64,000 nt of DNA from Icerya purchasi. Lineage: Eukaryota; Arthropoda; Insecta; Hemiptera; Monophlebidae. The translations under genes and the position numbers were made by a program. Positions within the stretch are counted from its first letter, which is position 1; each line of letters opens with the position of its first letter. Where the stretch lies: assembly GCA_039619475.1 (NCBI GenBank), contig CM077116.1, forward strand, positions 375,646,188-375,710,187, given 5' to 3'. Below are positions 13,140 through 23,989 of the stretch, piece after piece. The notes under the pieces are model-generated. The model did not search any database, was not told where the DNA came from, and saw only the letters and a list, made by a program, of their open reading frames with translations.

Positions 13140-14060
13140 AAACGTGAAAAATTAGACGAATGTTTACGCGACGAAACGCAATTTTAATACTCGCACAATA
13201 ACGTGAACATGATGTGGAGACACTATATCGTATTTTGTCGGTATCAGCGAGGAGACCACACTCTGAGGACGACAATATAGCCGGCAAATCCGTTCGCGAA
13301 TTCTGGGAAACTGAATGAAACCGAATGAATGGCATTCCCATTGCTCGTACTACAAACTCGGAAAAGAACACACCGGCGCACATGGAACGCACACGCGCGC
13401 AATCAAATACGCGACACTGAAGTAGTAAACATTGTAAGAAAGCCGCTCGAATCGCGCTGCTCTGTCGTCTTCTTCTTGACGGAAGCGCAATTTTAATTTT
13501 ACTTGTCAACAACGGCTTATGTGTTTCGGCGGAAACTTATTAAATGCGACCACCGTATGCTACAAACGCGCTCACACACATGCACGCCGGTCGCCGAGGA
13601 ATTCGAAAAAATTCTAAACAAATGTCGCGACAGCGGCCGGGAATTACACACGAGAAAAAATGTCGTCTCACAACGGGGGCCAAAAGTCCGGTAATTTATA
13701 CGTGGTAACAGTTTTAGGGAAATTTGAAAAAAAAAAAATTTCCTTACCACGTTGACAACTTTTAACCGTCTGTCTGTCCAAGTGTAATATGCTGCATATG
13801 AAAACGTTTAATTTCGTTTTTGTTTTTTGCTCGCTACGCAGCGATACTTGGAAATGTGCTCAGTTTTAAAGTAGAACCGCTCCAAAACGTAATCAGCCGC
13901 GTGATGTGAATTTTTTGACATTTCCCAAACCGACAAAGTATCCTATTTTGTTCGCCAACTATGTTTCATTTTGGCCCCCGTAAAAATATCCCAATGGACT
14001 CCCCCCGGTGTAAAGTGGCAAACGTGTTTCGCGGCTCAGTCTCATTAAAGTAGTGAAGAA
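13140..14060. promoter_or_regulatory. CpG-rich patch, possible promoter or leader exon
   Basis: Within an AT-rich background this stretch is dense in CG dinucleotides (for example ACACGCGCGCAATC, GCGACAGCGGCCGGG). It holds open frames on both strands, at 13135-13512 (minus, TTG start) and 13503-13694 (plus), that look like by-products of GC content rather than genes. A CAGT initiator-like context occurs at about 14036. I infer a possible unmethylated promoter or untranslated first exon of a gene outside the window. No coding motif is seen. A GC-rich mobile-element remnant is the alternative. Confidence 0.25.
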
Positions 14061-14064
14061 AAAA

Positions 14065-15150
14065 AATTTTCAAAAAAAAAAAAAAAAAAAAAAAGAATTA
14101 CCGTTAATTCCAATTTTTCCCTCGGATTTTCTATCGATATATAAAACGCGACTTTTGATTATTCGAATTTCCAGGTAGTTCAAAGAAAAATTTCGAACTG
14201 AACGTGTTTTCGTTTTCACACGACCGACCTGTTGATTAAAATGTTGTTATCAAGCCAACGCGACTACACACGTGCCCACTACTTCATTTCGCGAGTCTTA
14301 CTTTTTAGTATAAATAACAGGTTAGTCATTTACGAATCACGAATCACACTCTTGCGGTCATTACACGTATGTTATCCAATCTGGTCATTCGTTAGCGGTG
14401 CGCATCATTATGAACTACGAACTAATATCTGTATCGCAAATGCGTATTTTTAAATAAGCGAGATATTTTCTTTTTTTTTCTTTTTCTTTTTTTCTTTTTG
14501 GTCCTGCAACAAACCATTTGACATTAATTTTTTCCCTTCCCTCTTCCTTTTCATATACACATACATACATTGTGATGTGCCCGTTACATGAGTTAAGAAT
14601 AAAATTCAAATAAAAAAAAAAAAAACATAATAAAATAAAATAACATTAAACTAAAAATAATTTAAAACGCGTGCCTGAAATCTTGTTGTAGACCGGAGAA
14701 ATTGGAAAGAATCAGGGAAAAGATTTTTTCAGAGTTGGTAGCCGTATTTTAACCATCAGACGAAATAAGTGAAAAATTTGGTAAATGCCTTCAAGAAAAA
14801 AAAGTTACAAAAGTTTTTATATTCGTTACCCTTATTAGCAGTAACGTAGAATCGTCGAGTGCCGAAATTTAGTAAGTCCGGTAAAGTGTGACAAATCGCG
14901 GAATACAAGAACGTAAAGGCCCGATTATTATTTAATCCGATCTCTACGCACCAGCCGACCAACGGAAACCAACTGATCCCGGATTATCACCGACAACAGT
15001 GTTACGTAGAATTTCATTTTAAACATAATTAATTTCCTATTATTATATCGTTATCATATCCAAAATTTAATATTGGATTTTTCAGCGGTCTACTGGTACC
15101 GAAAGATAAAAGGATCATAAAATATATTGATTAAAATTCAAAAGAATAAT
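14065..15150. other. Intergenic, nothing recognised
   Basis: A-run of over 20 bases at 14071-14094 and a T/C-rich tract at 14466-14500. No gene supported. Confidence 0.5.
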
Positions 15151-15153
15151 TTA

Positions 15154-15155
<2 letters not shown>

Positions 15156-15222
<67 letters not shown>

Positions 15223-15226
15223 TAAC
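15156..15226. repeat. (AAT)n microsatellite
   Basis: More than 20 AAT units. Confidence 0.95.
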
Positions 15227-15234
15227 CACTAAAA

Positions 15235-15950
15235 CGAAAAATAAAAATCAAGTAAAAGAAATCCGCGCGAGTAAAACCTCGTGGTTGACATCCCTGACGG
15301 CGTAAAACACATATATACCGTTGCAATATATATGATATATAAGGATAAAAATATCGAAGCTTAATCAAGGCTAGGATCGGTGAGCATCATCCGCCGAAAT
15401 TATTTGCATAAATTTTGTATTACTTTTTTATGATAGCGATATCAAACATACATGGCCATAATGTTTACCAGCACGCGTGCATATTTAGAATAATTAGGAA
15501 GAGAAAACTGGACAGACCGAGTCCGAGATGGAACTTGTGCTTGAACACGACTGAGCAGTATAAATGTTAGGAGTAGTATAAGGAATGATTAAGAGTACTT
15601 TAAGACAGTTATGTACGTATAATAACTTTGTATACGTGGCGGCATAGGATCACATACTTCAGTAAATCTTTATGTAAGGAACATCGGTTTCCAACAACTG
15701 GAATGTCGTACGGAAAGAATTAGGTCAGCATGTATAAGAAAGGATAGAGCAGATAATAAACTATTATTTTCTAATATACAGAAGGAGAAAAAAAGTAACT
15801 AAAACTAAATAAATAAGTTAAGAAATTAAAATCACTTTTTAAAAAACAATTAGAAAAAGCAATCAAAAAAAAAAAAAAATAAGGAATTTTCCGGTGTTTT
15901 TAAGGAATTTACATAACTACATTATTTTGATAAATAAAGCTAAAAATTAG
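15235..15950. other. Intergenic, nothing recognised
   Basis: No supported feature; some A-runs at 15785-15880. Confidence 0.45.
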
Positions 15951-15959
15951 AAATAGAAG

Positions 15960-16280
15960 CGCCTCACCACCACACGGTAGATAGTGCAAAGAATAAGGCA
16001 AATATAAATACCCCGAGACATCAATTTACAAAAAAAAATTACTTCTACCATATTTATATGTATCACAATTAAAAAGCAGATGGTTTATATCTTCTAAAAA
16101 ATTATTTTTGTACTATGTTGACTACAATACCTCCCCTGTACAATATTAAGTGCTAACCGGGAATGGCCAATACGTAGCCTACATGTTGTAGTAACATATC
16201 TACGAAGAAGATAAAGAGGAACTGCACTAGATACATGAACACATACCATATGAATGTCGGGGAGACTTGATTTAATTTAA
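15960..16280 (-). pseudogene. C-terminal RNase H-region fragment of a LINE
   Basis: Reading the minus strand, one frame gives CRLRIGHSRL followed about 35 residues on by HLLFNCDTYKYGRSNFF. This pairing (RLRIGH... then H-x-L-x-x-C) is the hallmark of the segment after RNase H in LINE polyproteins of the I/Ingi type. Stops and a frame shift separate the two parts. The fragment lies just downstream of the poly(A) end of the jockey element on the same strand but belongs to a different LINE family, since jockey elements lack RNase H. Confidence 0.5.
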
Positions 16281-16377
16281 TCTGGAGGATATGTACTAAA
16301 AGCTACAAATTACATAATTCTCTGTTTCAAATGTTTAATCTTTTCCCTCTTTTACATATATAGCGAACTTTGTATTT

Positions 16378-18103
16378 CTTTTTTTTTTTTTTTTTTTTTT
16401 TTTATATTATTTTTTATTAATTACAACTGGTCTCCATAGACCATCAAGCAATTTTACTGGAATGCAAATTAACGCGTAAGGGGCCACCACTATCAGGGTT
16501 CCCCAGGAACATCTATTCAAGTTCTAAACAAAGTCAAAGACTCTAGAGCGCTTCAGCCGTCGAATTTCTTGACTATTGTCAAGCAGGTTGATAGCTAGTG
16601 GGTTGGGATGTGTTTCTAATCGACTAGTATACCGCTGTGCGGCAAGTTTTATTTCTTCCTTTACGTAAGGTATGTTGAAGTCCCTATGGAGTGTGTCCGT
16701 GGAGACATACCAAGGAGGTGACACAATGAGTCTAATAGCTTTATTTTGGAAACGTTGTATTTTATTAATGTGTGTATTTTTAGCACAGCCCCATAAAGTT
16801 AGACCGTATGTCCATACTGGTTTCAATATTATTTTATATATTAATACTTTGTTTTCGATCGACAAGCTGGAATGCTTACCAAGAAGCCAGTAGAGTTTTC
16901 TTAGCTTTATATCCAAGCACTTTCTTTTTTGTGAGACATGCTTATTCCACCTTAATTTACTATCCAAGTGCAACCCAAGGTATTTCACCTCATTCCTAAC
17001 TGGGATTGTTTCGCCGTTAATTTTGGTTGGCGGGCAGACTACCTTTCGTAGAGCGAATGTAACCTGTGTACACTTTTTCTCGTTAACTTTAATTCGCCAT
17101 CGATCTAACCACCTTTCAGTTTTTGCTAACGCCAGCTGCAATTTATTTGTTACTGTTCCAGCATCTTTGTTTGCCGCTATAAGCGCAGTATCGTCTGCAA
17201 ATGTAGCAATAGCTACGCCCTCGCTGTCAGGAAAGTCTGCAGTGTACATTTGGTAAAGCACTGGACCCAGTACACTGCCTTGAGGCACACCAGCGGATAT
17301 AGGATAGACGTTTGATAGTTCATTCTGGAATTTAATTTGATATGTTCGATCATCAAGGAAAGACTTTAGAAGAAGATAAAAAGGATGAGGAAGATTTTTC
17401 TTAATTTTATATAACAGACCACGATGCCAAACCTTATCAAAGGCCTGTTTTATATCCAGGAATACACCTACACATATTTCCTTAGCTTCAAAGCTATCTT
17501 GGATAATACGTTGGATTCGGTGTACCTGTTCAATAGTCGAGTGTTTTTCTCGAAACCCAAATTGGTGGTCTGGTATAATATTCTCCTTTATAATCAGAGG
17601 ATGCAATCTTATTAAGATTAATTTTTCCAGCACTTTAGATAGGATAGGTAGTAAGGATATTGGTCTGTAGGAAGTTACATCCTCTGGAGACTTTCCTGGT
17701 TTAGGAATTACCACTATTTGTGCCAGTTTCCAAGACAGCGGGAAGTATTGCAAGCGGAAGATTGCATTAAATATATTAGTAATAAACAAAATAGCTTTGC
17801 GTGGCAGTTCTAGCAACACTTCTTTGGTGATCAGATCGTGCCCAGGGCTTTTTTTATCGATTAGTTTTTGAATTACATACGGTATTTCCTTTGGGGATGC
17901 CGGTGTAATGGGGACACTAAGCTGTAGTGGGGAGCTCAAAAACTCTGTTATATCATCTGAGTTTGTAACCTTAGGGTTTGGTTTAAAGACTTCGCTAAAA
18001 TATTTAGCAAAAACTTCAGCTTTCTCATTATCGTATTTCTCCCAAAGATTTTTATTATTCATTTTTCCTGTCTTTTTTTGGAATATTGCTGATATAATCA
18101 TTG
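16378..18103 (-). mobile_element. 5'-truncated jockey-type LINE
   Basis: The minus-strand element ends in a long A-run (T-run on the plus strand at 16379-16403). A short 3' UTR of about 120 bp lies between the ORF stop and the A-run. The 5' end breaks off at about 18103, just upstream of the RT palm leader, so the whole endonuclease domain is missing. This is the usual outcome of incomplete reverse transcription. No clear target duplication was found. Confidence 0.8.
16524..18101 (-). CDS. Jockey-type reverse transcriptase (partial ORF2, frame intact)
   Basis: A 525-codon uninterrupted frame for the RT part of a non-LTR retrotransposon ORF2, the enzyme that copies element RNA into DNA at a nicked chromosomal target. 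Motifs in order: YRPISLL at residues 145-151, QFGFR at 180-184, FLDIKQAFDKVWH at 214-226 (catalytic Asp in FLDI), GVPQGSVLGP at 271-280, FADD at 301-304 (catalytic pair), then the thumb and C-terminal region with KYLGLHLDSKLRW. Jockey ORF2 proteins usually run to about 900 residues; here the N-terminal endonuclease is lost by 5' truncation. An in-frame TGA lies about five codons upstream of the ATG. The ATG is internal, so expression as a working protein is unlikely. RT identity is certain; the clade call is by motif resemblance. Confidence 0.9.
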   Translation of the reverse strand: MIISAIFQKKTGKMNNKNLWEKYDNEKAEVFAKYFSEVFKPNPKVTNSDDITEFLSSPLQLSVPITPASPKEIPYVIQKLIDKKSPGHDLITKEVLLELPRKAILFITNIFNAIFRLQYFPLSWKLAQIVVIPKPGKSPEDVTSYRPISLLPILSKVLEKLILIRLHPLIIKENIIPDHQFGFREKHSTIEQVHRIQRIIQDSFEAKEICVGVFLDIKQAFDKVWHRGLLYKIKKNLPHPFYLLLKSFLDDRTYQIKFQNELSNVYPISAGVPQGSVLGPVLYQMYTADFPDSEGVAIATFADDTALIAANKDAGTVTNKLQLALAKTERWLDRWRIKVNEKKCTQVTFALRKVVCPPTKINGETIPVRNEVKYLGLHLDSKLRWNKHVSQKRKCLDIKLRKLYWLLGKHSSLSIENKVLIYKIILKPVWTYGLTLWGCAKNTHINKIQRFQNKAIRLIVSPPWYVSTDTLHRDFNIPYVKEEIKLAAQRYTSRLETHPNPLAINLLDNSQEIRRLKRSRVFDFV

Positions 18104-18347
18104 GAACTAACTTTCAGTACATTCTACGATAAGTAGCCGAGCAAGGATTTATAATAAGTCACATTTCCGGTAGCAACTATTAAAACTCCGGTTGCAAGAA
18201 TTTTTATTAGTTTCTTCGTAATTTTAAAAATAATTTTTTTATACTATATTACTAATACATTTCATAGTTACTAAATTACTCAAATATTTATTAAGTATTA
18301 AAAAATATTACTATCTTTGCTGGTTATTAGTTCCCTACTTTTTTTAA

Positions 18348-18740
18348 CATGCTGAATCATCATCTGGTGCAGCAGTCCGTGAACTGGTTCGCCTCCCTAT
18401 GCTTTGTCTTTTCCATTCGTATCGGTTATCGGCCATCCTTTTCATTTCTGAGTAACTGGCACCGCGAGCTTAATCGTGGCCTACCTCTTACACGTCTTCC
18501 TGGCATGTATCCTTCCATTATACCCCGCAGCAATTCTTCATATCGGAGTATGTGGGCCATCCGTCGTAGTTTTCGACTTTTAATTTGGTTCAGTACCTGT
18601 CGTGTTTTGCCGATTCGATTTAAGATTTCTTCATTGGGCCTCTTTTCCGTCCAGCTTATTTTCTCCATCCGTCTCCAGCACCATATTTCAAATGCCTCTA
18701 TCTTATTCTCCTCTCGTTTTGAACATACTGAATATTTTGA
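18348..18740 (-). pseudogene. C-terminal tail of a LINE endonuclease/RT (RTE/CR1 style)
   Basis: The minus strand reads MEKISWTEKRPNEEILNRIG, then RKLRRMAHILRYEELLRGIM, then GRRVRGRPR, and after a frame shift MADNRYEWKR. This is the well-known tail found in many insect LINE polyproteins: W-T-x-x-x-x-N-E-E-V-L, the GH-I-L-R motif, then E-G-x-x-x-G-x-R-G-R-x-R and a final R-x-x-W. The RT domain is absent, so this is a fragment only. At least one frame shift is present at about 18430. Confidence 0.7.
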
Positions 18741-18744
18741 ATAA

Positions 18745-19235
18745 ATTAATAAACTGGTTTATATAATTATAATCCTACGTGGAATGAATTTCTCGATGTA
18801 TATAAATAAATAAATTATTTACTCGCCTTAATTTCATCTCATCTATATATTTAAAGCACAAAGCGTTTTCATTCCGTTTCTTTTGACGATCGGCCAGCGG
18901 TCCCCGTTTGACCAATTTAAATAAAATCTTCTAGATGTGTCAACATAACTTTAAAAATTTAAAAAAAAAAAAAAGTAAAACCCATACACACGAAAATAAA
19001 TTTGTTCCTTTCTACATTTGACCGATTTAGATTTTTTTTTTTAGACAAAAGCCCAAAGCTTGTAGATGAGCCATCAATGCTTAAAAATTTCAAAAGGGAT
19101 TTAACGTCGATTTATTTAAGGATCAAAAATTTTTTTTCAAAAATTATTTTAATCCATTTTATTAACAATCGGTCATTTATTTCGCCGATTTTAATTATTT
19201 AGGAGTAAGAGCCACATAGTCAAAAAATTTGTCTG
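18745..19235. other. Intergenic, nothing recognised
   Basis: AT-rich; A-run at 18960-18974. No feature supported. Confidence 0.5.
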
Positions 19236-19249
19236 CTGTATTTTAAAAC

Positions 19250-19348
19250 GTAAAATGAAAACTAAAAATAAATGAAAACTAAAAATAAATGAAAACTAAA
19301 AATAAATGAAAACTAAAAATAAATGAAAACTAAAAATAAATGAAAAAT
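19250..19348. repeat. 17-bp tandem array
   Basis: About five and a half head-to-tail copies of AAATGAAAACTAAAAAT, nearly identical. The last copy decays to AAATGAAAAATTAAC. Confidence 0.95.
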
Positions 19349-19349
19349 T

Positions 19350-19980
19350 AACATAGCAGAAGAAAAAAAAATTGAAGTTATCATACAACTTACTGGCTAA
19401 AGTAAGTTTGGTCTTTCCTTCAAAGACAGCTATCATAAAAGTTTACCGTATGAAGTTGGCCTTCGTTCGTGGAAAGTGAAGTGATTTCCGTAAATGCTTG
19501 TTCATATTTTGATTTAATTGTAATAATTCAGATTTTAGGAATTAGTAATTGTTTATTTCGGGCAATTTCGTATTGTTTATATAAAAGTGGTCATCGTCAA
19601 ATTCGATTACAAGTGCAGTTTATAAAATTAAGTGAGACTGGGAACTTCATTATCAGGACTTCATTATCATCGGTAATTCTTTATACAGATTAGACTAATA
19701 AACAGTGCAACTGTATATGACAATCTGATATCTTTAGATGATAAATAAAAGTGATTTTTGCTTTCGTTTTTCATCTGCGTATTGTGGGCGCTGTTAACAT
19801 TTGGGTTTATGAAATAGCTTTTTGCTTCACAATTATCACTTCGTCGAGTTTCAAAGCTAGTAAAGAATTAATTATAACGTTTTCGCATAATAAATTACTT
19901 GCGAATGCGCAGAAATTCAATACTAATGGCTATGGCTTATAAAAATTACTTAAAATGTTTGTGGCTTACTGAATTCATTA
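19350..19980. other. Intergenic, nothing recognised
   Basis: No supported feature. Confidence 0.5.
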
Positions 19981-19983
19981 TAA

Positions 19984-20155
19984 ATTTATTTTTTTCGGTA
20001 AAAACCACGTCACACGTATTATCTGCTAACGTTTCGAATAGTAATACTCTATTCATCACCAGTTGTTTTTTCGTTCTGATGATGAATAGAGTATTACTAT
20101 TCGGAATGTTAGCTGATAATACATGTGACGTGGTTTTTACCGAAAAAAAAAATTT
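19984..20155. repeat. Near-perfect inverted repeat (hairpin), ~75-bp arms
   Basis: The left arm carries TTTTTTTCGGTAAAAACCAC, then GTAATACTCTATTCATCA. The right arm is its complement (TGATGAATAGAGTATTAC ... GTGGTTTTTACCGAAAAAAA). Only a handful of mismatches occur over about 75 bp, with a loop of about 20 bp. The transcript could form a long hairpin of the sort processed by Dicer. It could also be a small foldback element. Nothing in the sequence decides between these. Confidence 0.9.
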
Positions 20156-20159
20156 TTTT

Positions 20160-21520
20160 AATGTATACGTTATAAAGCTGGTTTCCGCATTTTTACCCCG
20201 TTTTTACCGCGTTTTTCTTTTTTTTTTTTTTTTTTGCTGAAGTACTTATTAGAATCAAGTGAAGTTCATTTCTGAAAATCGCATTAATTACTGCAATCAT
20301 TTGTTTTTCATATACTTTTCCGGTTGCCTACTTGGTTTTAAACTGCGGATAATGTTCGTTTTATTCCCTGGGGGGGGGGGGGTCTTAATTAATATATTTA
20401 TGCAAAGAACCGTTCATTCTGTACGAATCGTATTTATTATTCTGCGGCAAAAAACGGTTTTCACGTTCAGCTGAAGATTCTTAGTATTTCTGTAAGCTGT
20501 GTGCCTGTCGCGATCTAACAAAAAGACCTTCATTTTAAAAATATATGGAATCAACAATTGACACACAATCTTTTCTCTTTACCTACCATATATAGAATAT
20601 TCCAGTATAAATCGGTTACAGCTTCGTTACAATCTCCCAGAATTACATATTTAAGAGAAAACGTTCTCCACCCACATACCGGTTTTGTTCTGGGTCTCCT
20701 AACCTCTCCGTCGAATATTTTATTCAGATTAATTTACTACAGCAACAGCAAACAATAATGTTTCGGCAAGGATTTAAAATTCGAATATAATATCTCCCGT
20801 AGAAATTATCCAAAATTCTATTGCAAAATTCTTTATTTATCTGTAAAAACTAATAACAACACTTTTTCTTTTTTTTTTTTTTTTTTTTTTTTAATATCCA
20901 CGATACTGCAGTTAAGCTACTAAATTCTTAGCCCCTTGTACACAGCGCGGAGATTGCAAAAAAAAGAAAGTGTTTTTCATCAGTTATTACAGAGAAATAA
21001 AGAATCTTGCAACAGAATTTTCAACAGTTGCTACCGGGAATATTATTTATACGGAAATTTTAAATCATTGCCCAAATATTGTGGTTTGCTGTTTTAGAAT
21101 GTACTTAAAGTTTGTTTTAATTATTATATTAGTAATATTCCGGAAAACGGAATAATAAAAGTCTTTGGGGGAAATACCTAGTTCGCTGCATATAAAAGGC
21201 AAAAGATTAAAAATCTAACAGGTAATAATACTCGGAGAAAGCGGCGGGCAATAAGTAAATGGCCTATTTATAGAATGAGGGAATTACATGATGAAAATGA
21301 CGAATAAGCAATGAAAAATATATAATTAAAATGATAAAAGCAGTGAGACTCCGAAAATATTGCTCAGTCGTATAAATTTAAAGAAGCGGGTAAAATAAAA
21401 TGAGTATTTCGGAAAATGTTCGTATTAATATATAAATAAGTTTTGGATAAAAGAAAAATTTATTTAATTAATTTCTAGTTTCAAATTTAAATAGGTCTTA
21501 ATATAGGTATGGCATCGTGT
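20160..21520. other. Intergenic, nothing recognised
   Basis: T-runs (20217-20236, 20871-20892) and a 12-base G-run near 20370. No coding or structured feature supported. Confidence 0.5.
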
Positions 21521-21530
21521 CTATCAGCTA

Positions 21531-21562
<32 letters not shown>
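21531..21562. repeat. (TA)n tract, tail of a minus-strand SINE
   Basis: About 16 TA units. They form the 3' tail of the adjacent minus-strand SINE fragment, as in the copy ending at 34.04 kb. Confidence 0.8.
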
Positions 21563-21565
<3 letters not shown>

Positions 21566-21730
21566 ATTATTATTCTCCCTCGTTTATGAGTATGAGTTTT
21601 ATCCGTAAGGATAAAGTAACAGCGCTTTTTGAGTAGCACAGAAACCGGAGCGCACCCTAGCTAACGTGAGATAGGTTATCAGTAGCGAAGCGAAACCAAG
21701 ACGACTGACCTACTCACGTTGATGCGATAC
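21563..21730 (-). mobile_element. SINE 3' fragment, minus strand
   Basis: Read on the minus strand, this stretch carries ATCGCATCAACGTGAGTA, then CTTGGTTTCG, CTCACGTTAGCTAGGGTGCG and a final GAGGGAGAATAATAATAAAA before (TA)n. The same landmarks in the same order occur on the plus strand at 33563-34040, so both belong to one family. The tRNA-like head is missing here. Confidence 0.65.
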
Positions 21731-21738
21731 ATATCTAT

Positions 21739-22081
21739 TAATTACATCGTAATTCTTAGGCTACCCCCTTTAGAAAAAATGTCCCAAAAAGTGTCCCAAT
21801 TTTATGTAACGTTTGTTATATTTTATAGGATTTTTGTTATTGTTGTTTAAAAAATATCACAATTTTATGTAATGAAATATGTAACGAAAAAATGTCTTGA
21901 TTTTAGATAATGAACGTTAAATGTTAGGATAGGATTTTGTGGTTATGTTATTTTTTTTGTGTTGATGCCAGTAAGAATTACATTGTAAATTTTGATCATT
22001 TTATACAAAGTATAGAAGAGAAAGATACAGATATAAAAGCAAGAATTATCAAAGGGCATAGTCCCTTGAGAGGTTAAAATG
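21739..22081 (+). repeat. Dispersed repeat A, copy 1 (left part, split by a LINE)
   Basis: This stretch matches 43612-43940 closely. Shared blocks include ATTCTTAGGCTACCCCC, AATTTTATGTAACGTTTG, GTTGATGCCAGTAAGAATTA and the stem CAAAGGGCATAGTCCCTTGA. It stops at AAAATG (22076-22081), where a jockey LINE has inserted; it resumes at ATGGCCGAATGG (23915 onward), followed by a TA-rich tail to about 23955. The repeat is non-coding. Its class is unknown. It ends in a short perfect stem-loop and a (TA)n tail. Confidence 0.85.
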
Positions 22082-23640
22082 ACAGCGGAGTTGTTAGCCG
22101 AGTATTACTCAAATATTCATAAAACGAGCAGGCGTCTTATGTCTATATATCGAAATAATTTAGTTACTAATACAGTAAAACGTTTACTAACTAGTTCTGA
22201 TTTCAATAACATTACAGGTTCTCCTATTTTTCATTCTGAGTTTTGTCCTGCCTCATCTGCTGAAATATTTAGGTACCTCAAGAAATCTAAAGCAAAAAAC
22301 TCTTGTGGTGATGATAATATCCCGGCAAAAATCTTAAATAATATTCCTCGGGAGGGGGTACTAGAGTTAACGCACATAATCAATGCTACAATGTGGTTCG
22401 GCTATTTTCCAAAATTCTGGTAAGTAGCCAAAATCATTGCGCTACCTAGACCAGGCAAAGACTCTTCCCAAGTGAATAATATACGACCCATTAGTTTACT
22501 TAGCAATTTAAGCAAAATAGCGGAAAAAGTTATGCTACACAGGCTTCGCAATTTCGCCGATAATAATAACATACTTCTAATAGAGCAATTTGGTTTCAGA
22601 CCAGGTTATTCTACTACACATCAAGTTGCTAGGATTACTGATCATGTCACGCATAACTTTAATATAAACAAACACACTGGATTAATTCTATTTGACATTG
22701 CAAAAGCATTTGACACGACCTGGCACGACGGGCTGATTTACAAAATGTTAAAATATAATTTTCCGAAATATCTAATCAAATTAATTAGAAGTTACTTACG
22801 CAATAGAACTTTTTACGTTTCATTACAAGATGGTAAATCAATGACTAAAACTGCCGTCGCAGGAGTTCCTCAAGGTAGTGTGCTGGGGCCTTTTCTCTTT
22901 TCAGTCTACTTGTCCGATCTCCCTAAGTTGTAACACACGAGTTTAGCTTTATATGCTGATGATACGGCTATATACTGTAGCTCGTATAGAACGTCTACCA
23001 TTTATAATCGTCTACAGCTGCACAGTTTTCGGGTTTTAAAATTTTTAGAAAAATGTAAAATTGAAATTAATCCAACTAAAGCAGAAGCTATACTTTTTAC
23101 TCGTAGATATCCCATCCCTCCGAAGCAATTGATTATTAATGGCACCAGGATTAGATGGGCTAATCATGTTCGATATCTTGGTGTAATTCTAGATTAAAGA
23201 TTATTTTTTAAGGAACACTTAAAATACGCTGAAGCGAAAACAAATAGAACCATTGCAGCTTTGTACCCAATTATCAATCGGAGATCTTACTTAAACACCG
23301 CAAACAAGCTTATTATCTATAAAAGTATTATTAGACCAATATTGGCTTATTCAGCTCCAGTTTGGTGCTCGATTTCAAACTCTGATTTTAATTAATTTAA
23401 ATTACTACAAAATAGGTGTTGTCGGTGTATTTAAAACGTTCCCCGCTGGACTAAAATAGATAATATTCATGACTGGTTACAATTGCCTTATGTAAAAGAT
23501 TTTATAATTAATACAGCAAAAAAAAAATTTCATGGCTGTTCCTACCATAGCAATATACTTGTCAGGAATACAGGCGATTATAATTCCAAGCAACTACCCC
23601 GGATGTACATTTAAGCATCGTCGGATTAAACACAATTTAG
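22082..23640 (+). pseudogene. Jockey-type reverse transcriptase, nonsense-disabled
   Basis: A single frame can be followed from the start of the element to about 23.6 kb with no insertion or deletion shift that I can see in the RT part. It is broken by TAA codons at about 22424, 22931, 23198 and 23392, and further stops. Motifs: IRPISLLSNLSK, QFGFRPGYSTTHQ, LFDIAKAFDTTWHDGL (catalytic Asp), GVPQGSVLGP, then YADDTAIY (catalytic pair) and VRYLGVILD. Related to, but a different family from, the minus-strand jockey RT at 16.5 kb. The product would be an RT; this copy is dead. Confidence 0.85.
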
Positions 23641-23911
23641 TTAGTTAGTGATATCTCTAGGCTGTTAAGTAATGTTTTCAATGGTAACAATTGGTTGTAA
23701 TTTTTGTTTTTTTTTTTTTTGTTATACTTTTTTTTGCCCTTTGTATTTTTTTTGTTTAGTATTTATATTTTTGTTAACAATACGTAAATGTTCTATTTTC
23801 ATCACACTAATGTAATGCGGTTAAGTCTCTTTCGAGCTGGTACGCATTTTTGTTTATAAATACTGTATTTCTGTACTTAGCTAAATATACGTTCTGATCT
23901 GTTCAAAAAAA
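22082..23911 (+). mobile_element. Jockey-type LINE, 5'-truncated, nested in repeat A
   Basis: The element runs from just after AAAATG (22076-22081) to an A-run followed by a second AAAATG (23912-23917), giving a short target duplication. It carries an RT reading frame disabled only by stop codons, a ~280-bp 3' UTR with T-rich blocks, and a poly(A) tail. The endonuclease part is missing. Confidence 0.8.
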
Positions 23912-23989
23912 AAAATGGCCGAATGGTATATATACATATTTATTATATATATAAATATGAAAGCGAAAATCTGGAAATATTTGAAAGCC

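Noticed and set aside
13135..13512. 125-codon minus-strand frame in the CpG-rich patch
   Set aside because: Starts at TTG, has no domain-like pattern and overlaps other open frames on the opposite strand; GC content alone explains it.
16672..18132. Plus-strand frames over the 16-18 kb LINE
   Set aside because: Shadows of the minus-strand RT frame.
19250..19348. CRISPR array
   Set aside because: Units are contiguous with no spacers, and the window is eukaryotic.
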